A DNA stretch of 41,581 bases, from IMG/VR virus record IMGVR_UViG_3300024999_000201, positions 1-41,581 of that record; one strand, given 5' to 3'. Positions 1-5,515 of this stretch are shown piece after piece. The notes under the pieces are model-generated. The model ran no database searches and was not told the origin of the DNA. It saw nothing but the letters and a program-made list of their open reading frames with translations. The position numbers were made by a program, and so were the translations under genes. Every line of letters starts with the position of its first letter. Position 1 is the first letter of the stretch. Source of the DNA: a virus.

Positions 1-257
1 CTTCCATCTTCTCCCCCTTTAGTTTGTGATAGGTAGGTTTCAATCCACTTATACAAGTCGTAGCCGTATGTGTAGCCATCAACCCAGCCCTCGTCTGTTA
101 GATACTTACCAAACCCCCTCACAGCTTCCCCTCTTTCCTTTTGTACTTCGGTGTTTGGTGTGTATCTCTCAAGAATATACTTCTGTACTTCGGGATATTT
201 TGATAAAACTTCTGCAACTCTTTTTATTTCCTCTATCTGTTCATCTATAATTTTCAT
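1..257 (-). CDS. Small hypothetical protein, 3' end beyond the window
   Basis: I do not recognise this protein. An open frame of 85 codons starts at ATG 255-257, overlapping the preceding gene's TGA (ATGA), and runs off the left edge. The N-terminus MKIIDEQIEEI closely matches MKNIDEQIEEV at the start of the gene at 40945-41391, after which the two diverge; this is a shared start module. The last visible residues are SQTKGGEDG, encoded by one copy of the repeated TCACAAACTAAAGGGGG element. That element doubles as a ribosome site for an ATG at 5-7, so another gene probably begins right at the edge. Small, charged, no membrane segment. It belongs to the leftward early operon. Confidence 0.7.
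   Translation of the reverse strand, partial: MKIIDEQIEEIKRVAEVLSKYPEVQKYILERYTPNTEVQKERGEAVRGFGKYLTDEGWVDGYTYGYDLYKWIETYLSQTKGGEDG
13..29 (-). repeat. SD-containing repeat TCACAAACTAAAGGGGG, copy 1
   Basis: Read on the minus strand this is TCACAAACTAAAGGGGG, identical to copies at 40155-40171, 40316-40332 and 40492-40508 and one base from 40731-40747. In the upstream gene it encodes SQTKGG; its purine tract is a ribosome site for the ATG at 5-7. The contig breaks just beyond it. Confidence 0.85.
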
Positions 258-598
258 TCTGTCTCCTTTTGTTTGGTTTTGAGGGCTAAAATCAACATTA
301 CCGCTTCCTTCCTATCAATAAGTGCTGACTGATAGTCATCATCAACCACTTCTTTGTCCATATTCTGTAACACCTCAATTACCTTATCTATTACACTATC
401 CCAGCTATCTTTGGTGGGTTGAAGGGCTTTATCCTGAAACCTTAATATTAAATCAACTAAGGTACTAAATACCTGTTTTGTGGATAACACCGACATCTCC
501 TTCCCAGCCCTCTTGTAAACCATAAAATTATTGTTAAACTCTCGGAGTTCATTCTTTAAAATCTGTTCTTCTATCTCTCTGGCTGTATATGGTTTCAT
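254..598 (-). CDS. Hypothetical 114-residue early protein
   Basis: No family recognised. It is a soluble, mostly helical, charged protein starting MKPYTAREIEEQ. The start overlaps the stop of the upstream gene (ATGA at 595-598) and the stop overlaps the next start, so translation is probably coupled. Around residue 61 it contains LQPTKDS, encoded by a 17-base stretch (404-420) also present at 628-644 in the upstream gene, where it encodes LKPTKDS. Small accessory early phage gene, function unknown. Confidence 0.7.
   Translation of the reverse strand: MKPYTAREIEEQILKNELREFNNNFMVYKRAGKEMSVLSTKQVFSTLVDLILRFQDKALQPTKDSWDSVIDKVIEVLQNMDKEVVDDDYQSALIDRKEAVMLILALKTKQKETE
404..420 (-). repeat. 17-bp direct repeat (partner 628-644)
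   Basis: GCTATCTTTGGTGGGTT on the plus strand occurs at 404-420 and 628-644, in neighbouring leftward genes. It encodes PTKDS in both. The second copy abuts the 111-bp repeat that recurs at the right end of the window, so this may be a recombination junction between small genes. Confidence 0.7.
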
Positions 599-867
599 TT
601 TTCCTCACTTCCATTTAACTTATTACTGCTATCTTTGGTGGGTTTGAGATACGAACTAAATCTATCTCTGATTTGGGTTCTAATACGCACTAAATACCCC
701 TGCCCGTCAGAGGTGCTTTTATTTCCTATATCTTCAAGGAACTCCAATACTGCCAACAACATCGCTTTCCTTGCTATAAAGACTTCCTTTTCCACATCAA
801 CGCTTGGAGTTGATTTGGAATATTCTGTCTCGTTGTTAGGTTTAACCTTACTGTTGTACTTTTTCAT
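595..867 (-). CDS. Hypothetical 90-residue early protein
   Basis: Not recognised. The frame is open further upstream, but a GGAGG ribosome site lies six bases before the second ATG of an ATGATG pair, so I start at 867 (MKKYNSKVKPN). Middle residues form a helical segment rich in Leu, Glu and Arg, then a charged tail. Bases 646-756 are identical to the last 111 bases of the window, where the same reading frame appears with a different C-terminus. It overlaps its upstream neighbour by 20 bases and its downstream neighbour by an ATGA, as in an operon. Confidence 0.65.
   Translation of the reverse strand: MKKYNSKVKPNNETEYSKSTPSVDVEKEVFIARKAMLLAVLEFLEDIGNKSTSDGQGYLVRIRTQIRDRFSSYLKPTKDSSNKLNGSEEK
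646..756. repeat. 111-bp exact direct repeat, left copy
   Basis: Identical base for base to 41471-41581, the extreme right end. With one mismatch (645 T versus 41470 G) the match extends to 640/41465. Both copies encode the same part of one protein in the same frame. The flanks to the left of each copy differ. This fits a circular or permuted genome closed at an assembly overlap, with strain variation outside it, or a real duplication. Confidence 0.9.
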
Positions 868-1360
868 CATAATCCTCCAAAAAGAAATCAAATACTTCGG
901 CAGGTGTTCCATATACCTTGAAACTGCCTTCCTCTGCGAATCGTTCCATAAAAGCCTTCTTCTTTCTCGTAATTGTCAGATATGCTAGGTTTTTTACAAG
1001 AGTAGAGAGCTCCCTTTCGGCTCTTGCAAAGTTAAATCCGTTGTACTCACTATCAAAACAAGCTCTTAGTATTTCTTCTATTAAGCCGTCGGGACTGTCG
1101 GGTTCGTTAATGGGCTCGGCGGGCTGGTTATGCTTTTTCGTTACCTTATTCGTTACCCCACCAACGCTTTGCACGGGTTTACTGACACCCCTGTTACCGG
1201 GAATCGCCCTATTCTTATCCGTTGCCGGGAATCCCGGTGTTTCCTCATATAAAGATACGAGTTCGTTAGTGCAATCCCTTACATCAGCTTCACTCATTAT
1301 GCCCTCTCCCCATTTGATAACTATCTCCTCTACTTTCTGTCTATATTCTTGTAGTGTCAT
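848..1360 (-). CDS. Hypothetical 170-residue early protein
   Basis: No family recognised. It has an N-terminal helical part (about residues 1-45), a low-complexity linker rich in Gly, Pro, Val and Asn (45-90), and a helical C-terminal domain with Phe/Tyr-rich ends. No cysteine motif or membrane segment. A strong AAGGAGG precedes ATG 1358-1360, which overlaps the TGA of the upstream 51-codon gene. It ends 20 bases inside the start region of the 595-867 gene. Accessory early protein of unknown role. Confidence 0.7.
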   Translation of the reverse strand: MTLQEYRQKVEEIVIKWGEGIMSEADVRDCTNELVSLYEETPGFPATDKNRAIPGNRGVSKPVQSVGGVTNKVTKKHNQPAEPINEPDSPDGLIEEILRACFDSEYNGFNFARAERELSTLVKNLAYLTITRKKKAFMERFAEEGSFKVYGTPAEVFDFFLEDYDEKVQQ

Positions 1361-1512
1361 TTGTTTTCCTCCTTAGTGGGGGAGTCTATGGGTTCCGTTC
1401 TACCAATCCCCGCACATTTACAAGCCCAATGACATGTATAAGGATTCTTCCAAAACCTCTCTAAAGCTCTTTCACTTTTTCCATGTGTTGGACAATCGTT
1501 ATCTATTTTCAT
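1357..1512 (-). CDS. Cys/His-rich 51-residue protein (possible zinc finger)
   Basis: Small gene read directly from the sequence: ATG at 1510-1512 with GGGGAAG just upstream, TGA at 1357-1359 overlapping the next ATG. It begins MKIDNDCPTHGKS and has a cluster CHWACKC near residues 27-33. Together with the first Cys-Pro-x-His these residues could bind one zinc ion. The 3' end of the gene contains the AAGGAGG that serves the next gene. The tight coupling on both sides supports it being real. Function unknown. Confidence 0.6.
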   Translation of the reverse strand: MKIDNDCPTHGKSERALERFWKNPYTCHWACKCAGIGRTEPIDSPTKEENK

Positions 1513-1769
1513 CTTCCCCTCACTTTCCTTAGTTCGTTCAAACCATATAACTTACCTTCAAGGCTTGAAGCAGTCCGTATTATCTCAATACACTCTTCTT
1601 CGGTCCGGGGGGCACTATTTTTCTTAAGAACAGCTCTTCCTGCTACCGAGGAACACTTCTTCGGACCTTTTAAAAATGAATACAACCTACCTACCTTTTT
1701 CATAAACACCTTACTGTAGCGCGGATCTAAAACCCTTGGATTATACCCGGTAATTAAAGTTACAGGCAT
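1509..1769 (-). CDS. Hypothetical basic 86-residue protein
   Basis: Not recognised. It starts MPVTLITGYNPRVLDPRYS and is basic, with a KKVGRLYSFLKGPKKCS segment that could contact nucleic acid. It begins in a TAATATG junction directly after the replisome organiser stop and overlaps the following 51-codon gene by four bases. The position behind the organiser suggests a replication accessory role, but this is only context. Confidence 0.65.
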   Translation of the reverse strand: MPVTLITGYNPRVLDPRYSKVFMKKVGRLYSFLKGPKKCSSVAGRAVLKKNSAPRTEEECIEIIRTASSLEGKLYGLNELRKVRGR

Positions 1770-1770
1770 A

Positions 1771-2847
1771 TTATTTCCCTTCTATACGCTCCTTAAACTT
1801 TGTTACAAACTTCTCAGGGGTATGGAGCGGGGGAGCCCAGGACTCCCTATGACCCCCGTACAGACAATATTCTTGTATCCTTCCTTTGTGATAACTGTTG
1901 GCTTTAGCATAGTCATCTATCTCATCTATCAACGTATTCTCGTATATGTAACTCATAGTATACGGTGATAACGAACCTATAGTAGACATATCCCTAGATT
2001 TCTCCTTGCGGTAGGGAGAGGAAAGCCAATTATTAAAGGCGAGTATGGAATTACCACATTTTTTACCCTTACCTTCGTACCACGTAGCGAGGTCCCGGAC
2101 CATGTGTAGGAGTTCGTCCACCGCAGCCTTACTGATCCATTCAGGGTAGTATTTTAAAAAGGTTTTCCTGGTACAAGGTTTTAAGGAGCAAAGAGCCGTG
2201 TAGAGAGGGAGCGAGGGAGCGGGGAGATCTATAAACTCTGTAGAGGGCTCAGACTCGGTTTCAGATTTAGGTTTAAGTTCCTTCGGAGCGAGGGAGCCCG
2301 GTTCGGATTCTAAGGGAGAGATTGTTTCGAAGTCTAGGGGCGGAGAGTTTCGAAGCGAAGGGGCGAGGGGGACAGGTAAGGAACCAGGATACTCTTTTAA
2401 AAAAGATTTTTTTGCCTTCTTACTACTACTACTAATATCCTTATTATCATTATTATCATTATTGAATGTTGTTATTTGTTTGTTATTTGTTTGTTGATTG
2501 TTTGTTATTTGTTTGTTAGGTTGCCTGTTAACGCCTTGATAGTCTTTGTACTTATTTATTGTTATGACAGTGTATCTGTTGGTAGTTTTGATTGTTATTT
2601 CGCCTGTTGATTTTAGCTTATTTAACGCAGTGCGCACTTGTTGCACTGACAAAGCACCAATCTCCGTTGCTATATTTCCGTAGCTGGTAATTTTTTGACC
2701 TTCTTTTATGGCTATGCCGCACCATTCTGTGTCTTTGTGACTTGCTGTAAAAATAAGGTGTGTGAATACGCGGTACACGTTGGTGTCTGCGTACCATTGC
2801 CATTCCACTATTTTTCTGTGTATGGATACCCAACCGCTAATTGACAT
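1771..2847 (-). CDS. Replisome organiser / helicase-loader-like protein (DnaD/O-type)
   Basis: Probably binds the phage origin and helps load the DnaB-like helicase encoded at 30007-31233. The start MSISGWVSIHRKIVEW and the winged-helix-like segment to about residue 105 (SYGNIATEIGALSVQQVRTA then a wing-like beta pair) match the N-terminal domain typical of phage replisome organisers. A long Asn/Gln/Ser, then Pro/Glu/Ser-rich linker follows (about 110-230). The C-terminal domain (KYYPEW, NSILAFNNWLSSPYRK) resembles DnaD-type helicase-interaction domains. An upstream TTG is in frame, but AAAGGAA precedes the ATG at 2845-2847, so I use that. Expressed from the promoter at 3023-3050. Linker DNA contains repeated GCTCCCTCGCTCC. 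358 residues. Confidence 0.75.
   Translation of the reverse strand: MSISGWVSIHRKIVEWQWYADTNVYRVFTHLIFTASHKDTEWCGIAIKEGQKITSYGNIATEIGALSVQQVRTALNKLKSTGEITIKTTNRYTVITINKYKDYQGVNRQPNKQITNNQQTNNKQITTFNNDNNDNKDISSSSKKAKKSFLKEYPGSLPVPLAPSLRNSPPLDFETISPLESEPGSLAPKELKPKSETESEPSTEFIDLPAPSLPLYTALCSLKPCTRKTFLKYYPEWISKAAVDELLHMVRDLATWYEGKGKKCGNSILAFNNWLSSPYRKEKSRDMSTIGSLSPYTMSYIYENTLIDEIDDYAKANSYHKGRIQEYCLYGGHRESWAPPLHTPEKFVTKFKERIEGK
2082..2092 (-). repeat. Dispersed 11-mer CCTCGCTACGT
   Basis: Four exact copies occur: 2082-2092 (-), 7056-7066 (+), 39466-39476 (-), 39910-39920 (-); a 9-base partial is at 5449-5458 (+). Three copies encode Leu-Ala-Thr with codons CTC GCT ACG, of which CTC and ACG look uncommon in neighbouring genes. 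Chance expectation for an 11-mer in this length is about 0.02. Role unknown. Confidence 0.6.
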
Positions 2848-2974
2848 GCATTTCCTTTCTAAAACCAAATATCCCCCCGCCGGTTGAAAAGAATTTACAG
2901 GAGACTTTTCTATCTACAGCGATATAAAACGCGACGGGGGAGTATTTAATTTTAGTTAGTAATTTTTTAAACAT
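2837..2974 (-). CDS. Possible 45-residue protein upstream of the organiser
   Basis: Open frame from ATG 2972-2974 to TAG 2837-2839, overlapping the organiser start by 11 bases. It begins MFKKLLTKIKYSPVAFYIA and ends GFRKEMHVN; basic with a short hydrophobic patch. There is no convincing ribosome site directly before the ATG, though an AGGAGG lies about 35 bases upstream. It lies behind the promoter at 3023-3050. It could be a leader peptide, or merely part of a structured leader: arms ATCTACAGC (2912-2920) and GCTGTAGAT (2976-2984) form a 9-bp inverted repeat spanning it. Confidence 0.35.
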   Translation of the reverse strand: MFKKLLTKIKYSPVAFYIAVDRKVSCKFFSTGGGIFGFRKEMHVN

Positions 2975-2984
2975 TGCTGTAGAT
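2912..2984. promoter_or_regulatory. 9-bp inverted repeat in the organiser leader
   Basis: ATCTACAGC at 2912-2920 and GCTGTAGAT at 2976-2984 are exact reverse complements separated by 55 bases, between the promoter at 3023-3050 and the organiser start. They could pair in the leader RNA or bind a dimeric regulator. The interval also holds an antisense copy of the TTACAGGAGAC element (2895-2905, plus strand). Confidence 0.4.
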
Positions 2985-3022
2985 TCTGACTTCTGGCGTA
3001 TTTTTTGCCTCCTGTTTCTAAT

Positions 3023-3050
3023 ATTTTAGGCTTTCCATACTGAAAGTCAA
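3023..3050 (-). promoter_or_regulatory. Sigma-70-like promoter for the organiser operon
   Basis: On the minus strand TTGACT (3045-3050), a 16-base spacer and TAAAAT (3023-3028). It sits in the 240-base gap between 3109 and 2847 and points at the organiser and downstream genes. Confidence 0.5.
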
Positions 3051-3108
3051 TACGTATTTGTTGTTTAGGGCGGAAGTTACCTGACGGCTTCCCCCGCCCC
3101 GTTTGTGC

Positions 3109-3678
3109 TTATAGCGCGTGATAGTCCTGTGAATATTTACAGGTGTCCATCAGTTTGCCTTGGTTGTAAAAGCAAAGCATCACATCCAACGGCATTTCGA
3201 CCAGCTGTGATCTGAGCCAGTCAGTTACCTCTTTCACGCTCTCCTCGAAAGTATCAAAGCAGAATTTACGGTTACCCCTAGCGAAGAATCCAAACTCGTT
3301 GGTCTTACCAATCGATTCACAAAACTTATGGTGTCCCTCCGAGTTTTCACCTCTCCCGGATTCTAGTGTACGGATTTTTTCAACCAGCTCCCCCAGCCCC
3401 TCTTCATAAACGATTTTAGTCTTATCGGTTTGAGTGAGTGTTTTTTTCTCTGCAGCTAACACAGTGAAAGGTTCTGTTGATTCTACCTCTAGCAGGGTAA
3501 TTACTATAGGTTTCTGGGTTACTAACGGAGATCTAATCTCTACGTTGTGCCACTTGCTCCACAAAACTATTCCCCGGAAGTCCGCAAGGATTAACCCCAA
3601 ATCTACCAAGGTAAGCACCAAGCACACGCCCAGCAGTATTTTTTGCCTTTTAGTTAAGGCAATATTCAGTTTTTGCAT
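3109..3678 (-). CDS. Membrane-anchored muralytic-like (transglycosylase-type) protein
   Basis: Residues 14-35 form one hydrophobic segment after a short basic start, so the protein is probably anchored in the inner membrane with the rest outside. After a beta-rich linker (40-95), the C-terminal domain has LESGRGENSEG (Glu106), then TNEFGFF and a cysteine pair at about 120 and 140. The Glu-Ser-Gly ... Asn-Glu-Phe-Gly arrangement resembles small lytic-transglycosylase-like domains; I infer Glu106 as the catalytic acid. A strong ribosome site (AAGGAGG) precedes the ATG. It lies in the early region, far from the endolysin/holin genes, so a role in entry or superinfection exclusion is as likely as lysis. 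Confidence 0.5.
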   Translation of the reverse strand: MQKLNIALTKRQKILLGVCLVLTLVDLGLILADFRGIVLWSKWHNVEIRSPLVTQKPIVITLLEVESTEPFTVLAAEKKTLTQTDKTKIVYEEGLGELVEKIRTLESGRGENSEGHHKFCESIGKTNEFGFFARGNRKFCFDTFEESVKEVTDWLRSQLVEMPLDVMLCFYNQGKLMDTCKYSQDYHAL

Positions 3679-3708
3679 TTTCTATCACCTCCTTAAAAAT
3701 CGAAAAAT

Positions 3709-3921
3709 TTATAATATAATCCAATTACGGTCGAATGTTTCCCAGCTTCTATAGGGGCATTGAAACGGTTTTATAATTACCGGGTAGAAATTACCTATCA
3801 CCCAGCCCAGCGGTCCTCTTGAATACTCTGCGATGGTCAACTTGTATATTTTTCCCGTCTCTAACATCGGGAAAGTCTCGTCTGGTTTTCCTATAAACCT
3901 GCAACGTCTAATCATTTGCAA
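3709..3921 (-). CDS. Hypothetical 70-residue early protein
   Basis: Starts MQMIRRCRFIGKPDETF behind AGGAGG with good spacing. It looks beta-rich (GKIYKLTIAEYSRGPLGWVIGNFYPVII) like a small SH3-type barrel, with many aromatic residues in the last third. No known family. It follows the structured RNA element at 3950-4020, which would lie in its leader. Confidence 0.7.
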   Translation of the reverse strand: MQMIRRCRFIGKPDETFPMLETGKIYKLTIAEYSRGPLGWVIGNFYPVIIKPFQCPYRSWETFDRNWIIL

Positions 3922-3949
3922 TCCTCCTAAAAAAATGTTATATACATAA

Positions 3950-4020
3950 TGCCCGTTGAGCCTATGTGCAACCGCCCTGTGTTTACACGGTGCGCTTTGT
4001 TCCTCTAAGCGAGACGGGCA
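3950..4020. ncRNA. Compact structured RNA element, three-way-junction-like
   Basis: TGCCCGT (3950-3956) and ACGGGCA (4014-4020) form a perfect 7-bp closing stem about 70 bases long overall, extendable by a G-U pair. Inside are CTGTG/CACGG (3977-3981/3986-3990; C-G, U-G, G-C, U-A, G-C) and CGCTT/AAGCG (3993-3997/4007-4011, 9-base loop). Closing stem plus two inner hairpins gives a tRNA-sized fold, but there is no T-loop, anticodon arm or CCA, so I do not call a tRNA. The G-U pairs and a following AACTTTTT favour a plus-strand transcript, antisense to the surrounding genes; alternatively it is leader structure of the 3709-3921 gene. Confidence 0.45.
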
Positions 4021-4025
4021 ACTTT

Positions 4026-4217
4026 TTATATTTTATGGTAGTACGCCACGGCTAACTTCTCAGCTCTCTTAACGAAAGCTCTGCTCTCACACGTCAGGGC
4101 AAGTCCCGCGTGAGTATTTAACAGTTTTGCTGTTAGTTTGTGTCCGTCCCGGTGAAACTCTACGCGGTCAAGTCGGTAGTGTTTAGCGTTCGGGGCTTTA
4201 TATGTTGCTATTAGCAT
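4026..4217 (-). CDS. Hypothetical 63-residue early protein
   Basis: Begins MLIATYKAPNAKHYRLDRVEF; beta-strand-like first half, helical basic C-terminus (FVKRAEKLAVAYYHKI). No family recognised. Preceded by TTACAGGAGACTAAAA, a ribosome-site element shared with the starts at 4844 and 4980. Probably a small early host-interacting protein. Confidence 0.65.
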   Translation of the reverse strand: MLIATYKAPNAKHYRLDRVEFHRDGHKLTAKLLNTHAGLALTCESRAFVKRAEKLAVAYYHKI

Positions 4218-4222
4218 TTTTA

Positions 4223-4233
4223 GTCTCCTGTAA
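4223..4233 (-). repeat. Repeated ribosome-site element TTACAGGAGAC (copy A)
   Basis: TTACAGGAGAC followed by (A/T)AAAA and ATG occurs upstream of three early genes: 4223-4233, 4852-4862 and 4987-4997. A fourth copy lies on the plus strand at 2895-2905. The exact 11-mer is far beyond chance, so these small genes share a duplicated or exchanged translation-start module. Confidence 0.7.
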
Positions 4234-4243
4234 TTAAATACAA

Positions 4244-4429
4244 TTAAAATACTTCAGCTCCGCCGTCTAGCCTTATTATTGTGTGTTTTACATCTCCCAC
4301 GTTCGTGCCTTCTATTGCTCTGGTGCATAAATACTCAGCTCCGCCGTCGGTTCGTTTAAAGAATAGCGTGTATTTACTCGCTACCGCTATTGTGTCGTAG
4401 ATATTTAGTTTTTTAGTTGTTGTGACCAT
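4244..4429 (-). CDS. Hypothetical 61-residue early protein with internal repeat
   Basis: Begins MVTTTKKLNIYDTIAVASK. It contains DGGAEYL and, near the C-terminus, DGGAEVF, encoded by the same 14 bases (4254-4267 and 4335-4348), which suggests an internal duplication. It overlaps the upstream gene's 3' end by 17 bases; GGAAGAGGAAG upstream can serve as ribosome site. Function unknown. Confidence 0.6.
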   Translation of the reverse strand: MVTTTKKLNIYDTIAVASKYTLFFKRTDGGAEYLCTRAIEGTNVGDVKHTIIRLDGGAEVF

Positions 4430-4844
4430 TGGTTTCTTCCTCTTCCCATGAAATTAAGTAACTGTTTTCGCTTTTCCCTCCGCCTAAGTTTGAAACTCTA
4501 ACTTCTAAGGCTTCGGCTAGTCTGATAATTGACTCCTTGCCACAACCGCCGTCGATGTAGACTTTGTCTCCGTCTTCGTAAAGTATATGTTGTTTGTTTG
4601 TTTTCTTGTTGTAGAAGTGCAACCCGTAAAATGTATCCGTTCCGACATTCTTTGCCCGTTCAATAATCGGCGTGTATTTTGTCAGCACGTACGCAAGGGA
4701 AGTTCCCCCCATATCGTAGCCCCCACCACTACAGCCACACGAACGGTCTGTAAAGGTGTTGAAATTTTTAGTTATGTGCGCGGTACAACGTAGCCCTCGG
4801 CTGCTGTCTTTCCACGTTTGTCTGAGTATAATTTGCTCGGTCAT
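4413..4844 (-). CDS. Hypothetical 143-residue early protein
   Basis: The frame is open to 4937, but the TTACAGGAGAC ribosome element lies just before ATG 4842-4844 and the upstream part overlaps another small gene, so I start at MTEQIILRQTW. Gly-rich central segment with two adjacent Cys (SCGCSGGGYDMGG), then ALEVRVSNLGGG. Possibly an RNA- or metal-binding fold, but no family recognised. Acidic C-terminus. Second gene of the early operon behind the promoter at 5046-5074. Confidence 0.65.
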   Translation of the reverse strand: MTEQIILRQTWKDSSRGLRCTAHITKNFNTFTDRSCGCSGGGYDMGGTSLAYVLTKYTPIIERAKNVGTDTFYGLHFYNKKTNKQHILYEDGDKVYIDGGCGKESIIRLAEALEVRVSNLGGGKSENSYLISWEEEETNGHNN

Positions 4845-4851
4845 TTTTTTA

Positions 4852-4862
4852 GTCTCCTGTAA
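4852..4862 (-). repeat. Repeated ribosome-site element TTACAGGAGAC (copy B)
   Basis: Minus-strand TTACAGGAGAC directly upstream of the ATG at 4842-4844; same element as at 4223-4233 and 4987-4997. It decides the start of the 143-residue gene. Confidence 0.7.
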
Positions 4863-4878
4863 AAACCAATTAAATAAG

Positions 4879-4980
4879 TTATCTGAACAGTCTGCGAATA
4901 CGTGCGAGATAGAACATTTTTCTATGTTCTCTTTCAAGCTTTTTGATAAAGCTTTTTGTGGCTGGGTAATGTATTGCCAT
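4879..4980 (-). CDS. Basic 33-residue peptide, first gene of the early operon
   Basis: Small gene found by its ribosome site: TTACAGGAGAC, AAAAAG, then ATG 4978-4980; TAA at 4879-4881. The product starts MAIHYPATKSFIKKLERE and ends ARIRRLFR, strongly basic and probably a single amphipathic helix. It is the first frame after the near-consensus promoter at 5046-5074, about 60 bases downstream of the expected transcript start, so it should be among the earliest products. Function unknown; a nucleic-acid or host-polymerase-binding peptide is possible. Confidence 0.6.
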   Translation of the reverse strand: MAIHYPATKSFIKKLEREHRKMFYLARIRRLFR

Positions 4981-4986
4981 CTTTTT

Positions 4987-4997
4987 GTCTCCTGTAA
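4987..4997 (-). repeat. Repeated ribosome-site element TTACAGGAGAC (copy C)
   Basis: Minus-strand TTACAGGAGAC before the ATG at 4978-4980; same element as at 4223-4233 and 4852-4862. Confidence 0.7.
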
Positions 4998-5045
4998 TAA
5001 ATAAGTACGTTGTGCCTTTAGTGGTTTTGTTTTTCCACTATCAGA

Positions 5046-5074
5046 ATTCTAGCATTAAAATACGTATCTGTCAA
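5046..5074 (-). promoter_or_regulatory. Near-consensus early promoter
   Basis: Minus strand: TTGACA (5069-5074), 17-base spacer, TAGAAT (5046-5051). It drives the early genes from 4980 leftward. The -35 context CTTGACAGATACGTAT is almost the same as CTTGACAGATATGTAT at the promoter 37407-37434, pointing to a common early-promoter family. Confidence 0.75.
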
Positions 5075-5222
5075 GTATATTCTATCCGGGAAGTTTTAGA
5101 AAAATACTCTAATCTGTATTGTAGTATGTCGCCTCTTTATAGTTTGCGGGAAATATGCGGGAATTATAAAAAACTAGTAATGCAACACCTCGATTATGGC
5201 GTGGTTACAGCCTATAGTCGTA

Positions 5223-5252
5223 CACGTCGTTATATATACATTATACGACGTG
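5223..5252. promoter_or_regulatory. Inverted repeat CACGTCGT-N14-ACGACGTG, operator candidate
   Basis: Perfect 8-bp arms at 5223-5230 and 5245-5252 flank an AT-rich centre that contains TATAAT on the minus strand (with only a weak -35). The arrangement, in a divergent control region, suggests a site for a dimeric regulator controlling leftward transcription. It could also form an RNA hairpin. Confidence 0.45.
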
Positions 5253-5367
5253 GTTTTGAAATAAAAAAACTGGTACTATTGCTTGTAACTACAGCCAAAG
5301 CAACCGAATGTGGCAACCCGTTGGGCAGGGGCAGAAGAGGGTGAAGTATCCTATAGTAAACGAAACA

Positions 5368-5421
5368 AGGAGTTTATCCCGCCATTAAAAGATTTCCGTC
5401 AGGGGGTGGGGGATAACTCCT
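5368..5421. other. Long imperfect inverted repeat upstream of terS
   Basis: AGGAGTTTATCCC (5368-5380) pairs with GGGATAACTCCT (5410-5421) with one bulged T, about 12 bp of stem around a 29-base loop. It lies roughly 95 bases before terS. Candidate terminase recognition site, terminator or leader structure; the sequence alone does not decide. Confidence 0.4.
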
Positions 5422-5480
5422 AGCGGGGTCGCAACACAGTAGTGATATCCCTCGCTACATTTGACCAAATTCCCCGCTAC

Positions 5481-5507
5481 TTTACAAATTCGTATCTGTA
5501 CTATAAG
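5481..5507 (+). promoter_or_regulatory. Weak possible late promoter before terS
   Basis: TTTACA (5481-5486) and TATAAG (5502-5507) with a short 15-base spacer. The expected start would fall almost at the terS ATG (5516), giving a near-leaderless message; no good ribosome site is visible before that ATG either. An alternative is TTGACC at 5461. Confidence 0.3.
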
Positions 5508-5515
5508 ATAACTTT

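Larger units (their letters stand above)
4981..5515. other. Divergent control region without a convincing gene
   Basis: This gap of 535 bases separates the leftward early operon from the rightward late operon. It holds the early promoter (5046-5074), an inverted repeat (5223-5252), a long imperfect hairpin (5368-5421), AT-rich tracts and a weak possible late promoter. A 119-codon plus-strand frame crosses it, but it lacks a ribosome site and overlaps these sites. The position upstream of terS also fits a packaging (pac/cos) site or an origin. Confidence 0.5.

Noticed and set aside
635-1376. Plus-strand frames opposite the early genes (for example 918-1376)
   Set aside because: Shadows of tightly coupled minus-strand genes; no ribosome sites.
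3950-4020. A tRNA
   Set aside because: The 7-bp acceptor-like stem and one arm fit, but no 5-bp anticodon stem with 7-base loop and no T-loop sequence could be built on either strand.
4985-5344. A 119-codon plus-strand frame in the divergent region
   Set aside because: No ribosome site, low-complexity hydrophobic start, and it covers the early promoter and inverted repeats; read as a chance frame.
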